A stretch of 64,000 nt of DNA, taken from Sepioteuthis lessoniana (taxonomy: Eukaryota > Mollusca > Cephalopoda > Myopsida > Loliginidae). Positions within the stretch are counted from its first letter, which is position 1, and each line of letters opens with the position of its first letter. Below the pieces are notes generated by a model that was given only the letters and a program-made list of their open reading frames with translations, was not told the origin of the DNA and did no database searches. A program made the position numbers and the translations under genes. Positions 44,037 through 55,470 of the stretch are shown one piece after another. The stretch lies in assembly GCA_963585895.1 (NCBI GenBank), contig OY757904.1, positions 20,657,717 through 20,721,716 of the forward strand, written 5' to 3'.

Positions 44037-44240
44037 ATGTGTGAAAATGTTCTGTGTTATAAAACCAAGTAGTTATAACTCTAAAATTAGTAAAATTATA
44101 TACCCGCGTAACTCGCTCCATTACACGGATTTTCATGTGTTGCTACAATCATCAGACAGGAATGTATATATTCAATGTATTTACGTAACACCTCTGCTAA
44201 GGGATAGATGTGACCCATGGTTAATTATCTAAGCGGAATA
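44037..44240. other. Retroelement 3'-end-like fragment
   Basis: Minus-strand CTGATGATTGTAGCAACACA (44156-44137) followed by TGAAAA resembles a retroelement leader, and ACACATTC precedes the GAA array. No family can be named. Confidence 0.3.
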
Positions 44241-44282
44241 CTGCTGGTTTAATGAAGTTTTATCTCTCCGAGACATGTTGAC

Positions 44283-44466
44283 TAACAAAGGCTAAAGAGT
44301 GCAGTCTTCTCTACTATTTACACAGCTGAGGGGAGAAGAAATGGATTTATGCTTTTCCCAAGGGCATTAGCTCAAAAATGAAAGGCAAACGGTTCGTCTC
44401 GGATTTGAATTCGAGTCAACGCTTCCAATTCCTACAACGATAACCATTACGCCAGACGCCTCCATA
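44283..44466 (-). mobile_element. SINE-C copy
   Basis: Minus strand: head GAGGCGTCTGGCGTAATGG (44462-44444), B-box-like GAATTCAAATCCGAG (44414-44400), central domain 44340-44375, tail truncated. Confidence 0.65.
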
Positions 44467-45410
44467 ATATCTTTTGTATATTTTATGTATGTAAATTTAC
44501 ATTGGAAATCAACTGATTCCCATATTAAAAAAAGGGCTAATTTTTGTTCATAAATTTAGCTCGATCGAGAAGCTGTAATTTTCCTATATGTATTTTTGCA
44601 TTTATTGACGCGTCGGCACTTCGGCGCCCGTTTAAAAAAACTTCTTCGAATTTTTAATAAATTAGAATCATCGATAAGTTATCAACATTTTTATCTAACT
44701 ACGATATTATTAATAGCGATTAGTTAAATACATTTATAGTAGGTTTTACGGATCTATTCTGTAACCTTTTCAAACTTATGAATTTATTTCTTTTTGATTG
44801 AATAATCTAATATTCTGTCTCTTCAAAAATGCATTTAATTTCAATATCACTTATGTTTTTTAATTGAACGTAAAACAAAAACAGTTATTCGTATATATGC
44901 TCGTCCTAATATTTCACTTGCTGATAAAATGTCTAGTTACATCCACTCACATATTAGCGCATAGATATCCTTTCTCTCTTATATAGTAACACACTCATGC
45001 ATAGATCTTTTTGACACACAATTCTATATCAACCCAAATAAGGCTAAACAAAACTGCTTCATTGAAATTTCCTTGTAATATATATTGGAGAATATTGACG
45101 ACCTGGCTAATATCTTTTCTTACAAAAAGACTTTGTAACTTCTGTTTTTCAACAAATTTTTCACTCAATTTAAAGAAATAGAATTTATTAATTTGTAGAT
45201 CGCTGTTTTTATTCAATCATTTATACACTAATCGAATAACTTTATCTGCATAAATACTACTTATCGAATGAATGAAACCGCCGAAAAAGAACATCGTGCT
45301 TATAAATTACTTCATGAGGAAACATTTTTCTAACTTATTAGAGTATTTAAAAAATTTTAAGTCTCGTTTATTAAAAATCTAAGAAACAAGACAGTTTATC
45401 ACTGCTGTAC
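44467..45410. other. Unassigned DNA
   Basis: 44830-45200 resembles 36660-37080, so an unknown dispersed repeat may be present in the same orientation. No coding evidence. Confidence 0.35.
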
Positions 45411-45412
45411 AC

Positions 45413-45540
45413 TATCGGCCCATTGGCCTATTTGGTAGAATGTTCGCCTGGGAGATTGGGGTTCAATCCCAGGTCGATTCATATCAAAGACTCAAAAAAG
45501 GTATTTGATACCGCCTTGCTTAACACTCAGCGTTAGGTTT
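45413..45540 (+). mobile_element. SINE-A fragment (head)
   Basis: tRNA-like head with B-box-like GGGTTCAATCCCAGG (45459-45473); body cut off at TTAGGTTTAG and followed by family E. Confidence 0.7.
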
Positions 45541-45544
45541 AGTA

Positions 45545-46420
45545 AGCATTGTTCAACAAATCATCGACAACACCTGGGCCCAGATGACTGGAGCTCTAGA
45601 ATACGTCGACTGCATCTCTACAGAGGGGTAAGACCTCCCAACAAGGGTCCTGGATATGACATTAAACCATCTAATAGAGAGTTTTAGGCAATGTAGAGTA
45701 CCCCTTCATTATCATTACTCCCCGGTCGACTTTCACCCAGAATCGAAGTACCTGATAGGGTTCCATCTATGTGTCAAATAGAACCGTGCGACAATTTAAC
45801 TGTGCTAAAATAAATGATTGTTTAATTGAATTGTTAATATTTGATAGCAATACTTGAAACTATTTAACTGTATACAATCTATTGAGTAATGTTGAATAAA
45901 ATTATTAGCAATACTTGAAACTCTTTGAATTAATAGTATTGCATAGCTATCCTCGGAATCAATTAACTGTGTGAAAATAAAATCATTAGTGTGGAATTCT
46001 TTAAACTGTTTAACTGTATGCAAAAATTGAATTATTGATATTCTAAAACAATACTAGGAAAAATTTGACTGCGTGCAAATAAAAGAATATGTTGAATAAA
46101 ATTATTAACGTTAAATAGGAATACGTGTAACCACTTGACTATAAATAACAAACAAATAATTAATATCAAATGAAATTATTAATATTATATAGCAATAATT
46201 GAATCCATTTAACTGAGCAAAACAATACTTAATTGTGTACAAACAAATTAGTTTAACTCATAAAAAAATATAATTACATACCACCTATCTACTCAGAAAT
46301 CATATATGCATAAATATTTAACTGCGTGCAAAAACCTACGGATGTTAAATTAAATTGTAACCTTTATATAACAATACTTGAAATGGCTCGTTTAAAAATG
46401 TTATCTAAAAACTGTTTTAC
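45545..46420 (+). repeat. Family E with a long degenerate tandem tail
   Basis: Body 45570-45790 (GGAGCTCTAGAATACGTCGAC to CCATCTATGTGTCA), then about ten units of 50-70 bp, each with ATTATTAAT and (A/T)ACTTGAAAC-like blocks, to 46420. Confidence 0.7.
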
Positions 46421-46442
46421 AAATTATATATATATATATATA

Positions 46443-46695
46443 TTGGCCAAATGAGTAGAGTGTTTGGCAATGATCCGGGAGACAGGGGTTCAATCTCAGG
46501 TCGGGTAATACCAAAGGCTTTAAAAATGGTACTTGATATCTGCTTGCTTAACATTCAGCTTTACAAATTAGGTATCAAGGGTAAAGTGGAGCAATCCAGG
46601 AAAAGAGGTAGCGCACTCCCCTACATCTTGCTGTGGTAGCTATTGAAAAGGGAACCTGCAGGTCACCCTCGACTATGGTCGCTAACTTTACTTAC
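46443..46695 (+). mobile_element. SINE-A copy with TA tail
   Basis: Head A-box-like TTGGCCAAATGAGTAGAGTG (46443-46462), B-box-like GGGGTTCAATCTCAGG (46486-46501), body to AACTTTACTTAC; the TA array 46697-46714 is shared as the tail with the neighbouring SINE-B in opposite orientation. Confidence 0.8.
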
Positions 46696-46714
46696 ATATA
46701 TATATATATATATT

Positions 46715-46994
46715 GTCATCCACAGACAGACTGTTTTGTTCTATCAGAATTCTTCAGTGTGGCTAGATACGTAGGACGCTCGGAGCCGGGATCAAAACCC
46801 GTCCAAGTTTACGTAGACTTAGTCTCAGACTGCTCGGCCAACAAGCGTACCATGTTGGAAAAGGGATTTTTTAAGGTATTATGTAGCAACAGCAGCAGCG
46901 CCCGTTTGTTTTCATTTTTATACCATATCAGCTAACAGAGTGCACATTTCTTTCGAAGAGCTTTGCATTATGCAGGCGGCGGCCGAAAATTCCT
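46715..46994 (-). mobile_element. SINE-B copy with TA tail
   Basis: Minus strand head (46850 region), B-box-like GGGTTTTGATCCC (46801-46789), hammerhead-like end: CTGAAGA (46757-46751), helix II ATTCT/AGAAC, AAAA in place of GAAA (46737-46734), helix I CCACA/TGTGG. The G-to-A change at the invariant G should inactivate it. Confidence 0.75.
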
Positions 46995-46996
46995 TC

Positions 46997-47223
46997 AGTA
47001 AGTAATTTGCCAACCTTAATCGAGGGTAATCTGAAGACTCCTTTTCAATAGCTACAACACCGAGGTGTAAGGGAAGGCGTTACTCCTTTTCCAGAATTGC
47101 TCCACTTTACCATTGATCCGTACCTTTTAATGCTGAGTGTTAAGCAAGTAACATTTTTGAGTCTTTGGTATGAAACCGGAACCCCGATCTCCCGGACCAT
47201 TGGCGAACACTCTATTCATTAGG

Positions 47224-47226
<3 letters not shown>
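46997..47226 (-). mobile_element. SINE-A copy
   Basis: Minus-strand body and head, B box eroded (47176-47190). Directly adjoins SINE-B: three tRNA-derived SINEs lie within 790 bp. Confidence 0.75.
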
Positions 47227-47264
<38 letters not shown>

Positions 47265-47351
47265 AAGTAAATGACGTTACATCACCGATGGATTTTTAAT
47301 TAATTTAACGCCACATGGTGGTTCTCTTTGGATTACCTTGTTTTTTCAATT

Positions 47352-47405
<54 letters not shown>

Positions 47406-47416
47406 GCCAAGTCCCG

Positions 47417-47474
<58 letters not shown>

Positions 47475-47650
47475 AAGTAAATGACGTTAAATCACCGATG
47501 GATTTTTAATTAATTTAACGCCACATGGTGGTTCTCTTTGGATTACCTTGTTTTTTCAATTTCTATCTATCTATCTATCTATCAATCTATATATATATAT
47601 ATATATATATAATGCCAAGTCCCGTTTATATATATATATATATATATAAA
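47227..47650. repeat. Tandem duplication with TA and ATCT arrays
   Basis: Two units (about 47263-47420 and 47473-47630), each with GGAAGTAAATGACGTTA, TAATTTAACGCCACATGGTG, ATCT repeats, a TA array and AATGCCAAGTCCCGTT. Near-identical apart from repeat lengths. Confidence 0.85.
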
Positions 47651-48164
47651 CAGGACTTGGCATTAGATAACTATCAATGGTTGATATACCATTAAACTTA
47701 ATAACCCTAAACTAAACCTCAACAAAGCCTGTAATAAAATTAATTTACTCAAAGTATACAAAACAAAAAGAATAAAGGAAATTATTTCAATTTTGACTTT
47801 TGAACAGTGAGTTAATATATATGAATTTTTGGCACCAGACTTTTGACGATGGTGAGTTTTACGATTTCTCAGAAGAGGCTTTTCGCCTCTTCTATTTCCT
47901 GTCGAACATTAATTGCCAGCAGTTTGGCGAATCTTCTGTAATAAGAGTCTTTGAGAATGAATCTGAATTTAAACCCGGGGCTTCAGAAACGCATTTTAAT
48001 GCAATTGAATCATAATCATGTCACGTGAAGCAACCTTAGATTTTACTTATCCAAACCTACCCTGAATATTCAAAATTACATCATCATAAATGTCTAAAAA
48101 TAATTAAAACCCGTTGGGTTTCCCGTTGTAATAATTGTCCGTAATGATATCGATGCTTCTTTTT
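47651..48164. other. Unassigned, SINE-D tail scrap at start
   Basis: 47651-47700 is a SINE-D-like tail. The plus-strand frame 47800-48015 has no recognised domain. Confidence 0.35.
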
Positions 48165-48460
48165 TATGAATGAGTGGTTTGGTTTGGTTTCGTTTCGTTT
48201 GGTTTAATGGCAATTCAACCATTGTTGGTAATTTAATGCCAAATCTTGTTTTTACATATATATTGAAAATATGATTTGTAAACTTATTTTATAGAGACAC
48301 TTAATAAAATTATCAAATAGTTCTATTTCTGACAATTCAATTTAGCATTAGACAACAAAGTTAAATGGTTCCAAGTATTGCTATCGATCACTAACAATTC
48401 AATTAAACATCAGTTATTTGTTTACAAACAGTTAAATGATCAAACAGTTCTATTTCTCAC
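48165..48460 (-). repeat. SINE-D tail scrap and family E tandem tail
   Basis: 48180-48245: GGTTT repeats and the SINE-D tail on minus; 48280-48460: family E tail units (CAATTCAATTTAGC). Confidence 0.5.
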
Positions 48461-48464
48461 AATT

Positions 48465-48950
48465 CATTGCCCAGTCGGTTGGAGCTGTAGAATACACCGA
48501 CTGTTTCTCTGCAGAATGGTTGGACCACCCTCAAAGAGTCTTCTGGATATGACACAAAACAATCTGATGGTGATGTTCTTGTAATGCTGGAGCTTTGGGA
48601 AATGCAGAGTACCTCTTCATTGTCATCGCTCCCAGGTCCACTCTGGTCCGGACTGGTAGCCCCTGATAGGGTCCTATCTATGGGTCAAATAGAACTAAAC
48701 TGTGTACTTATGCTAAACAGATTTGTTTGAAATAGAACAGTTTTTTACATTGAAACTGTACTTATGCTAGACTGAATTGTTTGAAATAGAACTGTTTTGA
48801 CATTCAACTGTGTGTAAACAAAAACTATACTTAAACAAAACTGAATTGTTTAAAAGACGACTGTTTATATGCATAAAAATTGATTCGGTATCACTAACCT
48901 ACAATGGTTGATGTACCATAAAACCAAACCAAACCAAACCAAACCAGACC
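48465..48950 (+). repeat. Family E repeat with tandem tail
   Basis: Body from CCAGTCGGTTGGAGCTGTAG (48470) to TCCTATCTATGGGTCA, then three tail units with CTGAATTGTTTGAAATAGA. A good copy for the consensus. Confidence 0.8.
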
Positions 48951-49330
48951 AAATTCTAACAATTCAATTTACCATAAAACAACAAATTTAAATGGTTCCA
49001 AGTATTGCTATGTATCTCTAACAATTCAATTAAACATTACTCATTTGTTTCCACATATTTGAATGATCAAACAGTTCTATTTTAAACAATTGAATTAGTA
49101 TAAGTCATTTGTTTGCTCTCAGTTTAAATGTCAAACAGTTCTCTTTGACCCATATCAGGTGCTACCACTCCGGGCCAGAGTGAACCTGGGAGCAATGGAA
49201 ATGAAGTGGTACTCCGCATTCCCCAAAGCTCCAGCGTTAGTGGAACCTCACCACAAGATCTTTTAGTGTCATATCCTGGAAACTCGTTGATGGGGTGTGG
49301 GCGTCTAACTCCTCTAAAGATTTGCAGTCG
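48951..49330 (-). repeat. Family E repeat, minus
   Basis: Tail units 48951-49135 and body 49140-49330 on the minus strand, forming an inverted pair with the copy at 48465. Confidence 0.75.
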
Positions 49331-49674
49331 GTGTATTCTGCTACCCAACAGAGGCGTAAGGAGTGAAGGATTCTAATTAGCATTTTGCTGCTATCTATAA
49401 TATCGAGAATTACCTCACCTATAATACCCTGACTCTATCCTCTAAATAATAGTAACATACCCAAAAAGAGGGGATATCTGAGTATGACGCTAGACTGTAA
49501 CTGATGGTGAGGCTTCTGTTTTAAAAATACTTGTATTACATAGGAATACTTGATACTACATAATTGCGTTATAATTGAATTATATAATTTTAGATTATTT
49601 ATGCAAAGAATAGCTACTTGAAGCCATATTTGTTTCAACATTATCATCAAGTCGTGCTGCTAACATGGATTTCT

Positions 49675-49678
<4 letters not shown>

Positions 49679-49740
<62 letters not shown>
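49679..49740. repeat. CT and ATCT microsatellite
   Basis: CT 49679-49724, then ATCT units. Confidence 0.95.
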
Positions 49741-49749
49741 CGCTCTCTA

Positions 49750-49865
49750 TCCGTCCTTATCATCCATCACTTTCGGCTAGTCTTCCAATCTACATCCTGT
49801 GTCCACACTGAGCTGTTGTAGGTAAATTCTTGCGGCTTGGCCAACACTAGCATGTCCATATCAAG
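49750..49865 (-). pseudogene. RTE-like LINE ORF fragment
   Basis: Minus strand reads LQQLSVDTGCRLED and VMDDKDG, the C-terminal block of the RTE-like ORF. Confidence 0.6.
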
Positions 49866-49909
49866 GGGTCGAAAACATAAACAACAAAATAAGAAGATAG
49901 ACACAAAAC

Positions 49910-50475
49910 AGTAAATTTACTCAATATAGCAACCATCTTTTTTTTTGTTTTTTTCAATTATTGTATCAACACGCTTTCGAAACGATTTGCATGCCTTCAA
50001 AATAAATTCTTCTGACATTTTATTCTATTCGTCCTCTCTGGCAGTTTTAAGCGAACCAATATTTGGATGGGGAGTTGCACATATTTTATTTTCTAAAACG
50101 CCCCATACAGTGCAATCAAGGGGGTTAAGGTCTGGGTTTAAATCTTGTTTAATTGCTGTCCTCAGTTTTCTCGATGGCTTTCAATTCATTAGCGAGTTTT
50201 CTTATTGAAACTGTAAGGTCCTTCTTAATCGCCATAGCGAAAACAGTTAAAAAGCTTTCTTTTCATTTTTTTTGTTTAATCCTCCACTTTCTCTTTTCCT
50301 TAAAAAGCTCTTTTTCTGTAAAAAAAAAATGTCTTTGCTTTATATACGGTAGACAAAGAAAATTTGGCTTGGTTTCGGTGTTAACCAAATCCTTAAATAT
50401 TATGTCATTTCTTTTCTTGCTCTCTCATAATGGACTGAATTTTAATTTTAAAAAAGTGCTTGAATAATAGAGATA
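49910..50475 (-). pseudogene. Internally deleted Tc1/mariner-type transposase relic
   Basis: Minus strand: an N-terminal block with DLVNTETKPNF and FFFTEKELF-like text (decayed), then AIKKDLTVSIRKLANELK, then after a frameshift LRTAIKQDLNPDLNPLDCTVWGVL. The helix-turn-helix region thus runs straight into the third-Asp block, so most of the catalytic domain is missing. It ends with SFRKRVDTIIEKN near 49955. It is a different family from 35741. Confidence 0.7.
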
Positions 50476-52344
50476 GTCATGAAAATTTTGATTTATCGCA
50501 TTTTTTTTTTAAATGACACTAATCAGACTAAAAATAACGTTTTAAAAATTATTCCTGATATTGCTTCCGCACACGGTAATGTAAACGCCAACTTCCCTTC
50601 TCCGATGAACCTGGTGACTGACAACAAAGTGTTAACCACGAGAACTCCCGTGTGGAAGAAACGGTCACGCGAGAGTTGGGGATTTTTAAAGTTTTCAGTC
50701 AGTTGGTTAGTAACAGTCAGAATACAAGTCAGAAGCTTAAATTTTGGGACCAGTTAAACCTCCCCACCCACCCACTGAGAGTGGTCTACAATTTACTAAA
50801 ATCCTAACAATTCCTTCATCGACTCAAAAAATACCATTTCACGTCTTCCTGTTTTTGAAGCTCGTCCAGGGGAAAGTTGAAACTCTAATAAAATGAGTGT
50901 CTAATTTTTTTCTTTTCTGTTATCTCTTCATCTTGTCTTTGTCCTCGCAACTTTCATCGACTCCCAGCAATGCAAAGCGCAGGAATATTTCTTGTTGGTC
51001 CTAAAATCGTTTCCAGAGTGTGTTTATAGAGAGAAAAGAATTTTAAATTTTTTTTTTCAAGTTGGAAACCCTGTCTATTAAAATCTGGTTATTCCTGTTA
51101 ATTCAGCAGCAATTATTCTCATCATCAAAAATTTGTCAGACCTATTGGGAGTCTTCACTTTTCTAACCGTTCCTAAAGTGACGGGTCGACAAGAATAAGG
51201 TTGGTCTTCTTGGGTTTCTTGATCATTCACATAAAATCCTGATCCCCGAATAAAAGCTGTACTTAAATCTATCTACTACATTGTCCTTATTTGTGACACA
51301 GAATTTGAGCTTGTGTTCAATTTTCATAATGCGCAACTCAGTTGAACGTAAATCTTGAGTCAAATATGAGCTGAATATTATCACACATATTCTAAGTCAA
51401 CTTCTTGTATAGCCATAAAGATACCAATAACAATAGTAATAATACAAATATTGGCTGTACGAACATATTTATTCTTTTCTACCTTCAGTCCTTGGCAACA
51501 CGAGGGGAGAGACTCAAATCATAAAAGCCTAAACTGACCTCCCCCCCCCCCATCGCAGCGCATCTTGTAGTGTTTAAGATCTCTGCCGGTAGAGACACAA
51601 AGTGATCTGATTTTCAGATCCGAAAAACCCAGCTGCGAACTTCAACAATAGAAACTCAACTTAACTGTCTTTTCAAAATCCTCAAAGTCTCAGGACCATC
51701 TCTTCCAGAAATGACGTCATCAACCCACTCAATTCCCTCCAACGGCCATCCAGCCCCATTTCCTGTCTGGGGGTATATTATAACAGATGATGATTGTCAT
51801 ATCCTTCCGCGCAGGCGTAAGAGTGCCCATCTGACTATGCTCCTGAATTAAGAGACACTGAGTAGTTCAAAGCCTTACGAAACTAGTAAACTATAAATAA
51901 TTATATAAGAAACTGTGATCAGCAGAGTTTCAGTCAGGATAGCCAAACAAAAAAAAATCTAATCAAAATAACTCGAAAACAAATCAAATGGATCTTTACT
52001 GAGCATGCGTAAACAGACATATTACCGTTGAATTACATAGCCGTCAATGAGATATTAAATGACAGTGTGTAAAGGTTGTTCGTCCAATTAACAATGACAA
52101 TGCATCGCTTTCTTTTAAACTTGATAATTAATCCGCTGAAACTATTTAAATGATTAAGATTTTAGCTAGTAATCGGTTTAATAAAATCTATGGACTTAAA
52201 GGCCCTCCTCAAGCACAACGCCCAAAAATAAATGTGTGGGGGTTGCAATTAGAGCATACTGGCAATTGATAGTGATAGGGAATTTCAGGTAACTCCGACA
52301 ATCCTACGGATAGTACGTAAAGTCTGTAACTATTTTATTATTGC
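50476..52344. other. Unassigned DNA, 1.9 kb
   Basis: The largest stretch with no assignable feature. The plus-strand frame 50479-50757 has no domain I recognise. C-run at 51541-51550. Could hold regulatory or intronic DNA; nothing shows it. Confidence 0.4.
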
Positions 52345-52562
52345 GGAGGAGTTCGCGTAGCGCAATAGCTAACGCACTGGACTGTGGCCTCGAAGTGAGT
52401 TCGAATCTAGTCACACTATTACGTTCACTTTTGGACTAATACTAAACCCCTTTATCCCTCAGCTATGGCTTAAATGGTATAATTGCTGTTCTTCAACAAG
52501 GATGGCTTTGGCATTAAGTAACCCACAAAGGTTGATATGCCATTAAACAAAGAAACCAAACC
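52345..52562 (+). mobile_element. SINE-D copy
   Basis: Head GCGTAGCGCAATAGCTAACG (52352-52371), B-box-like GAGTTCGAATCTAG (52396-52409), eroded central domain, complete tail ending AAACCAAACCAAA. Confidence 0.75.
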
Positions 52563-52984
52563 AAATCAAAACATATATATATACTACAGGGAAAGGTTTG
52601 GAGCACGGCCAACAATTAAATACCGCCCTGCGTGTTACATTTCAAGGCCGACAGCTAACAGGCTGAAATAATGTAAACAAAAAAAGATAATCCAATTGAA
52701 ATTACCTTAAAAAGGAAATCATCTTTAAAAATTGAATTGAGAAAATGATATAATCAGGTTGATAGAATTTATCGGACGTTATTTTTATTCTTTTCTATAT
52801 TAAAATGCATATTAACACTTTGTCTTTTACCAATCCATGAATTATAAACGACAGAGAGTTACTTAGGTTTTATGATTTCCAATCGCCTAAACGGCCTTAT
52901 TTTGGTTTTAGACGCTGTTTTTTAAATTTGCTTACGCATAATTAATTGCACTTCAACATTGAATTTTTAAAGTTTTTCGTGTAA
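52563..52984. other. Unassigned DNA
   Basis: No motif recognised. Confidence 0.4.
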
Positions 52985-53500
52985 ATATTAATACACCGAC
53001 TGCATCTCAGAAGAGGGGTAAACCCAGCACCAACAGTGTGTCCTGGACTTGACACTAAACAATCTGATGGAAGGATCCAGTGATGCTGGAGATTTAGGGA
53101 ATGCGGAGCACTCCTTCATTGCTATCGCTCCCAGGTCCACTCTGGCCCGGAACGGTAACACCTTACAGGGTCCTATCTATGGGTCAAATAGAACAAAACT
53201 GTGTACTTATGCGAAACTTAATTGTTTGAAATAGAACTGTTCTGACATTTAACGGTGTGTGAGCAAAAAAACCACGCTTATACTAAACTGAATTGTTCGA
53301 AATAGAACTGTTTATATGTATAAAGATAAATTAGGCATTAATGACTTAAAATGTTTGATAACCAAACCAAACTTGCAGCAAATTAAAGTAGACCCGAGAG
53401 TTATGGCAATAAAGGGATACTTTACACTCCACGGAGCAGAAGAACAGGAGCCTCACCATTCGATGCATTTTAGCATCATATCCAGGATAACCTTCTTTGT
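52985..53500. repeat. Family E, plus copy then minus fragment
   Basis: Plus body and tail 52985-53335; 53385-53500 is a minus-oriented body fragment (AGACCCGAGAGTTATGGCAAT). Confidence 0.65.
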
Positions 53501-53529
53501 GGGAGGAATATTAGCTTACCTTAAATCGT

Positions 53530-53780
53530 TAAAACCATCCAAGTAAGATGAACAAGACATGCAGGACAATGCTGGAAAAGCAAGGATTAACTCAGTGACG
53601 ATCTTCTATGGACCCTTACACATAGACGTGCTAATGTTACTTATTTACATCAGCTGTGTGAGGACACAGGATGTAATTTGGAAGACCTGCCGCGAGCAAT
53701 GGACTAATCGGGACGGATTGAGGAAGATAATCTGGAAGATCTATACTGTCAGTGCGAATTGATGATGATGATGATGATTA
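53530..53780 (+). pseudogene. RTE-like LINE ORF C-terminal end with GAT tail
   Basis: Reads RHAGQCW, HQLCEDTGCNLEDLPRAMD, then a frameshifted end; ATGATGATGATGATGAT at 53763-53778 is the 3' tail. Confidence 0.7.
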
Positions 53781-53987
53781 CAGATGCATCCCTTTTAGAA
53801 AACATACATGATTCTAATTCAAATTACATTGATATTTCTGCTCATCGATTATTTGAAAAAAATGAGGTTCTGTTCGATCCAAACTTCCCCAAACTATTAT
53901 TCACTTTCCTACTGGACTGGATTCATAAAAAATAATATCAGATTATCCACAATTTTTACTTAGTGGAAGCCTAAGAAGTTCGAAGAT

Positions 53988-53989
<2 letters not shown>
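53781..53989. other. Unassigned DNA
   Basis: Nothing recognised. Confidence 0.4.

Positions 53990-54026
<37 letters not shown>
53990..54026. repeat. TA microsatellite
   Basis: TA dinucleotide array. Confidence 0.95.
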
Positions 54027-54028
<2 letters not shown>

Positions 54029-54087
54029 TCACATCCTCCACATGAATAGGATGCGACACAGGGTCAATATTTTAAGCGGAGATGAAC

Positions 54088-54215
54088 AGGTTTAACTTCT
54101 AAGTTTTCCTGCAATTAGGTCGGCTGCTATACAAAGGTTATAGATCCCTGTCTGCCCCTCTATTTTCCTGGGAGAAATAATTGTATTCATACCTTTCCCG
54201 AGGTTATTACCGCTA
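54088..54215 (-). mobile_element. SINE-C fragment
   Basis: Central domain and part of the tail on the minus strand (complement of CATACCTTTCCCGAGGTTATT at 54189-54209). Confidence 0.55.
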
Positions 54216-54248
54216 TGGGAAATGTATATATATATATATATATATATA

Positions 54249-54834
54249 TATTGGCAGCATTTTTTCATTAATACAAATTTCGTTGAATATAATAGACATT
54301 TTCTGTCTACATATTTTCTTTTTGATCCTTTTATATTGCCGTATTGATTTTATAGTATTCGGCGGGAATTGATTGATATATTTTCCATAATTGTTTATTT
54401 CCCAAGTACTTTTGGCCATCATCAGGGGACAAACAAAAACTACAGATTCTCGAAGCACTACATATTAGAAACATGCAACCCAAACTTAACAGAATTAATT
54501 TTCAAACCAGTGCTAATGTACTTAATTATCTTTACCTACTGACACTACTTATAGAACAATTTTAAAAGTAAACGCTACACACTGCAACGGCCCAGATGCT
54601 ATTCTTCTTAGAAAGTTGTAAAGTACATAATGTACATACAAAAGTTACATCACTTTTGTAATACATCCTCCGCTGATGATGGCCCAAAGTTGGGTAGAAA
54701 GTACTTGGGAAATAAACAATTATGGAAAATATATCAATCAATTCCCGCCGAATACTTTAAAATCAATACGGCTATATGAAAGGATCAACAAGAAAAAAAA
54801 TAGACAGAAAATATCTTTAATATTCAACAAAATT

Positions 54835-54839
<5 letters not shown>
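54249..54839 (+). mobile_element. PLE relic 1 with inverted terminal repeats
   Basis: Terminal unit 54249-54430 (minus) and 54673-54839 (plus) bracket 54442-54672, which reads QILEALHIRN-like text and FKPVLMYL, the end of a GIY-YIG-type ORF, in plus orientation. The rest of the ORF is deleted. The terminal unit itself has an open reading: YINQFPPNT and then RQKMSIIFNEI. Confidence 0.7.
54673..54720 (+). ncRNA. Hammerhead-like motif in a PLE terminal repeat
   Basis: Core CTGATGA (54673-54679), GAAA (54697-54700), palindromic helix III AGTACT (54700-54705), possible cleavage after T54706. Helix II (GCCC/GGGT) is imperfect and helix I is weak in this copy. PLEs are known to carry hammerheads in their terminal repeats. 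Confidence 0.5.
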
Positions 54840-54873
<34 letters not shown>

Positions 54874-54983
54874 ATTGAACATAATAGACATTTTTTGTCT
54901 ACATATTTTTTGTTAATCCTTTCGAATTGCCGTATTGATCTTATGTTATTCGGCGGGAATTGATTGATAAACGTCCATAATTA

Positions 54984-55032
54984 GTTATTTCCCAAGTACT
55001 TTCTGCACAACTTTGGGCTATCATCAGGGGAA
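54984..55032 (-). ncRNA. Hammerhead-like motif in the second PLE terminal repeat
   Basis: Minus strand: helix I TTCCC (55032-55028) with GGGAA; core CTGATGA (55027-55021); GAAA (55003-55000); helix III AGTACT; cleavage at a TT site. Helix II is partial. The first unit at 54390-54429 has the same core but lost helix II and the GAAA. Confidence 0.55.
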
Positions 55033-55470
55033 GATGTATTAAAAAAGCAATGTAACTTTTTTAGTACATTACTACTTTGTAAGAAGAGCGTTTGTACTGT
55101 TATGTTGTGTAGCGTTTACTTTTCGAATTTGTTTATATAAATAACATTCGAAGCTAAAAATATTTAAGTACATTAGCACTGGTTTTAAAATTAATTTTAT
55201 TAAGTTTGGGTTGTATGTTCCTAATATGTAGTGCCTCGAGAATCTGTGGTTTTTGCTTGTTATTTTCTTGTTATAATATTGTTTTGCTTTCCGTAAGAAT
55301 TTTCCGTATTTCTGTTGTTGGGCATGAATGCTTTTTTAAATGCTGTGCTATGGAACTTGTTTCAGAAAGGTGCATTATAAGTCTTCTCCATAAGGTAGGT
55401 GAGGTTAAACCAACATATATATTATTATTTTCAGAGATACAATATCCTAGAGGACATTTAAATTGATATA

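Noticed and set aside
43900..44136. Poly-Phe membrane-like frame
   Set aside because: Translation of the GAA array.
44133..44160. Hammerhead ribozyme at CTGATGA...GAAA (minus)
   Set aside because: No helix III or cleavage triplet can be formed, and helix II has only three pairs.
50479..50757. 92-codon plus-strand frame as a gene
   Set aside because: No recognised domain, no conserved context; kept as unassigned DNA.
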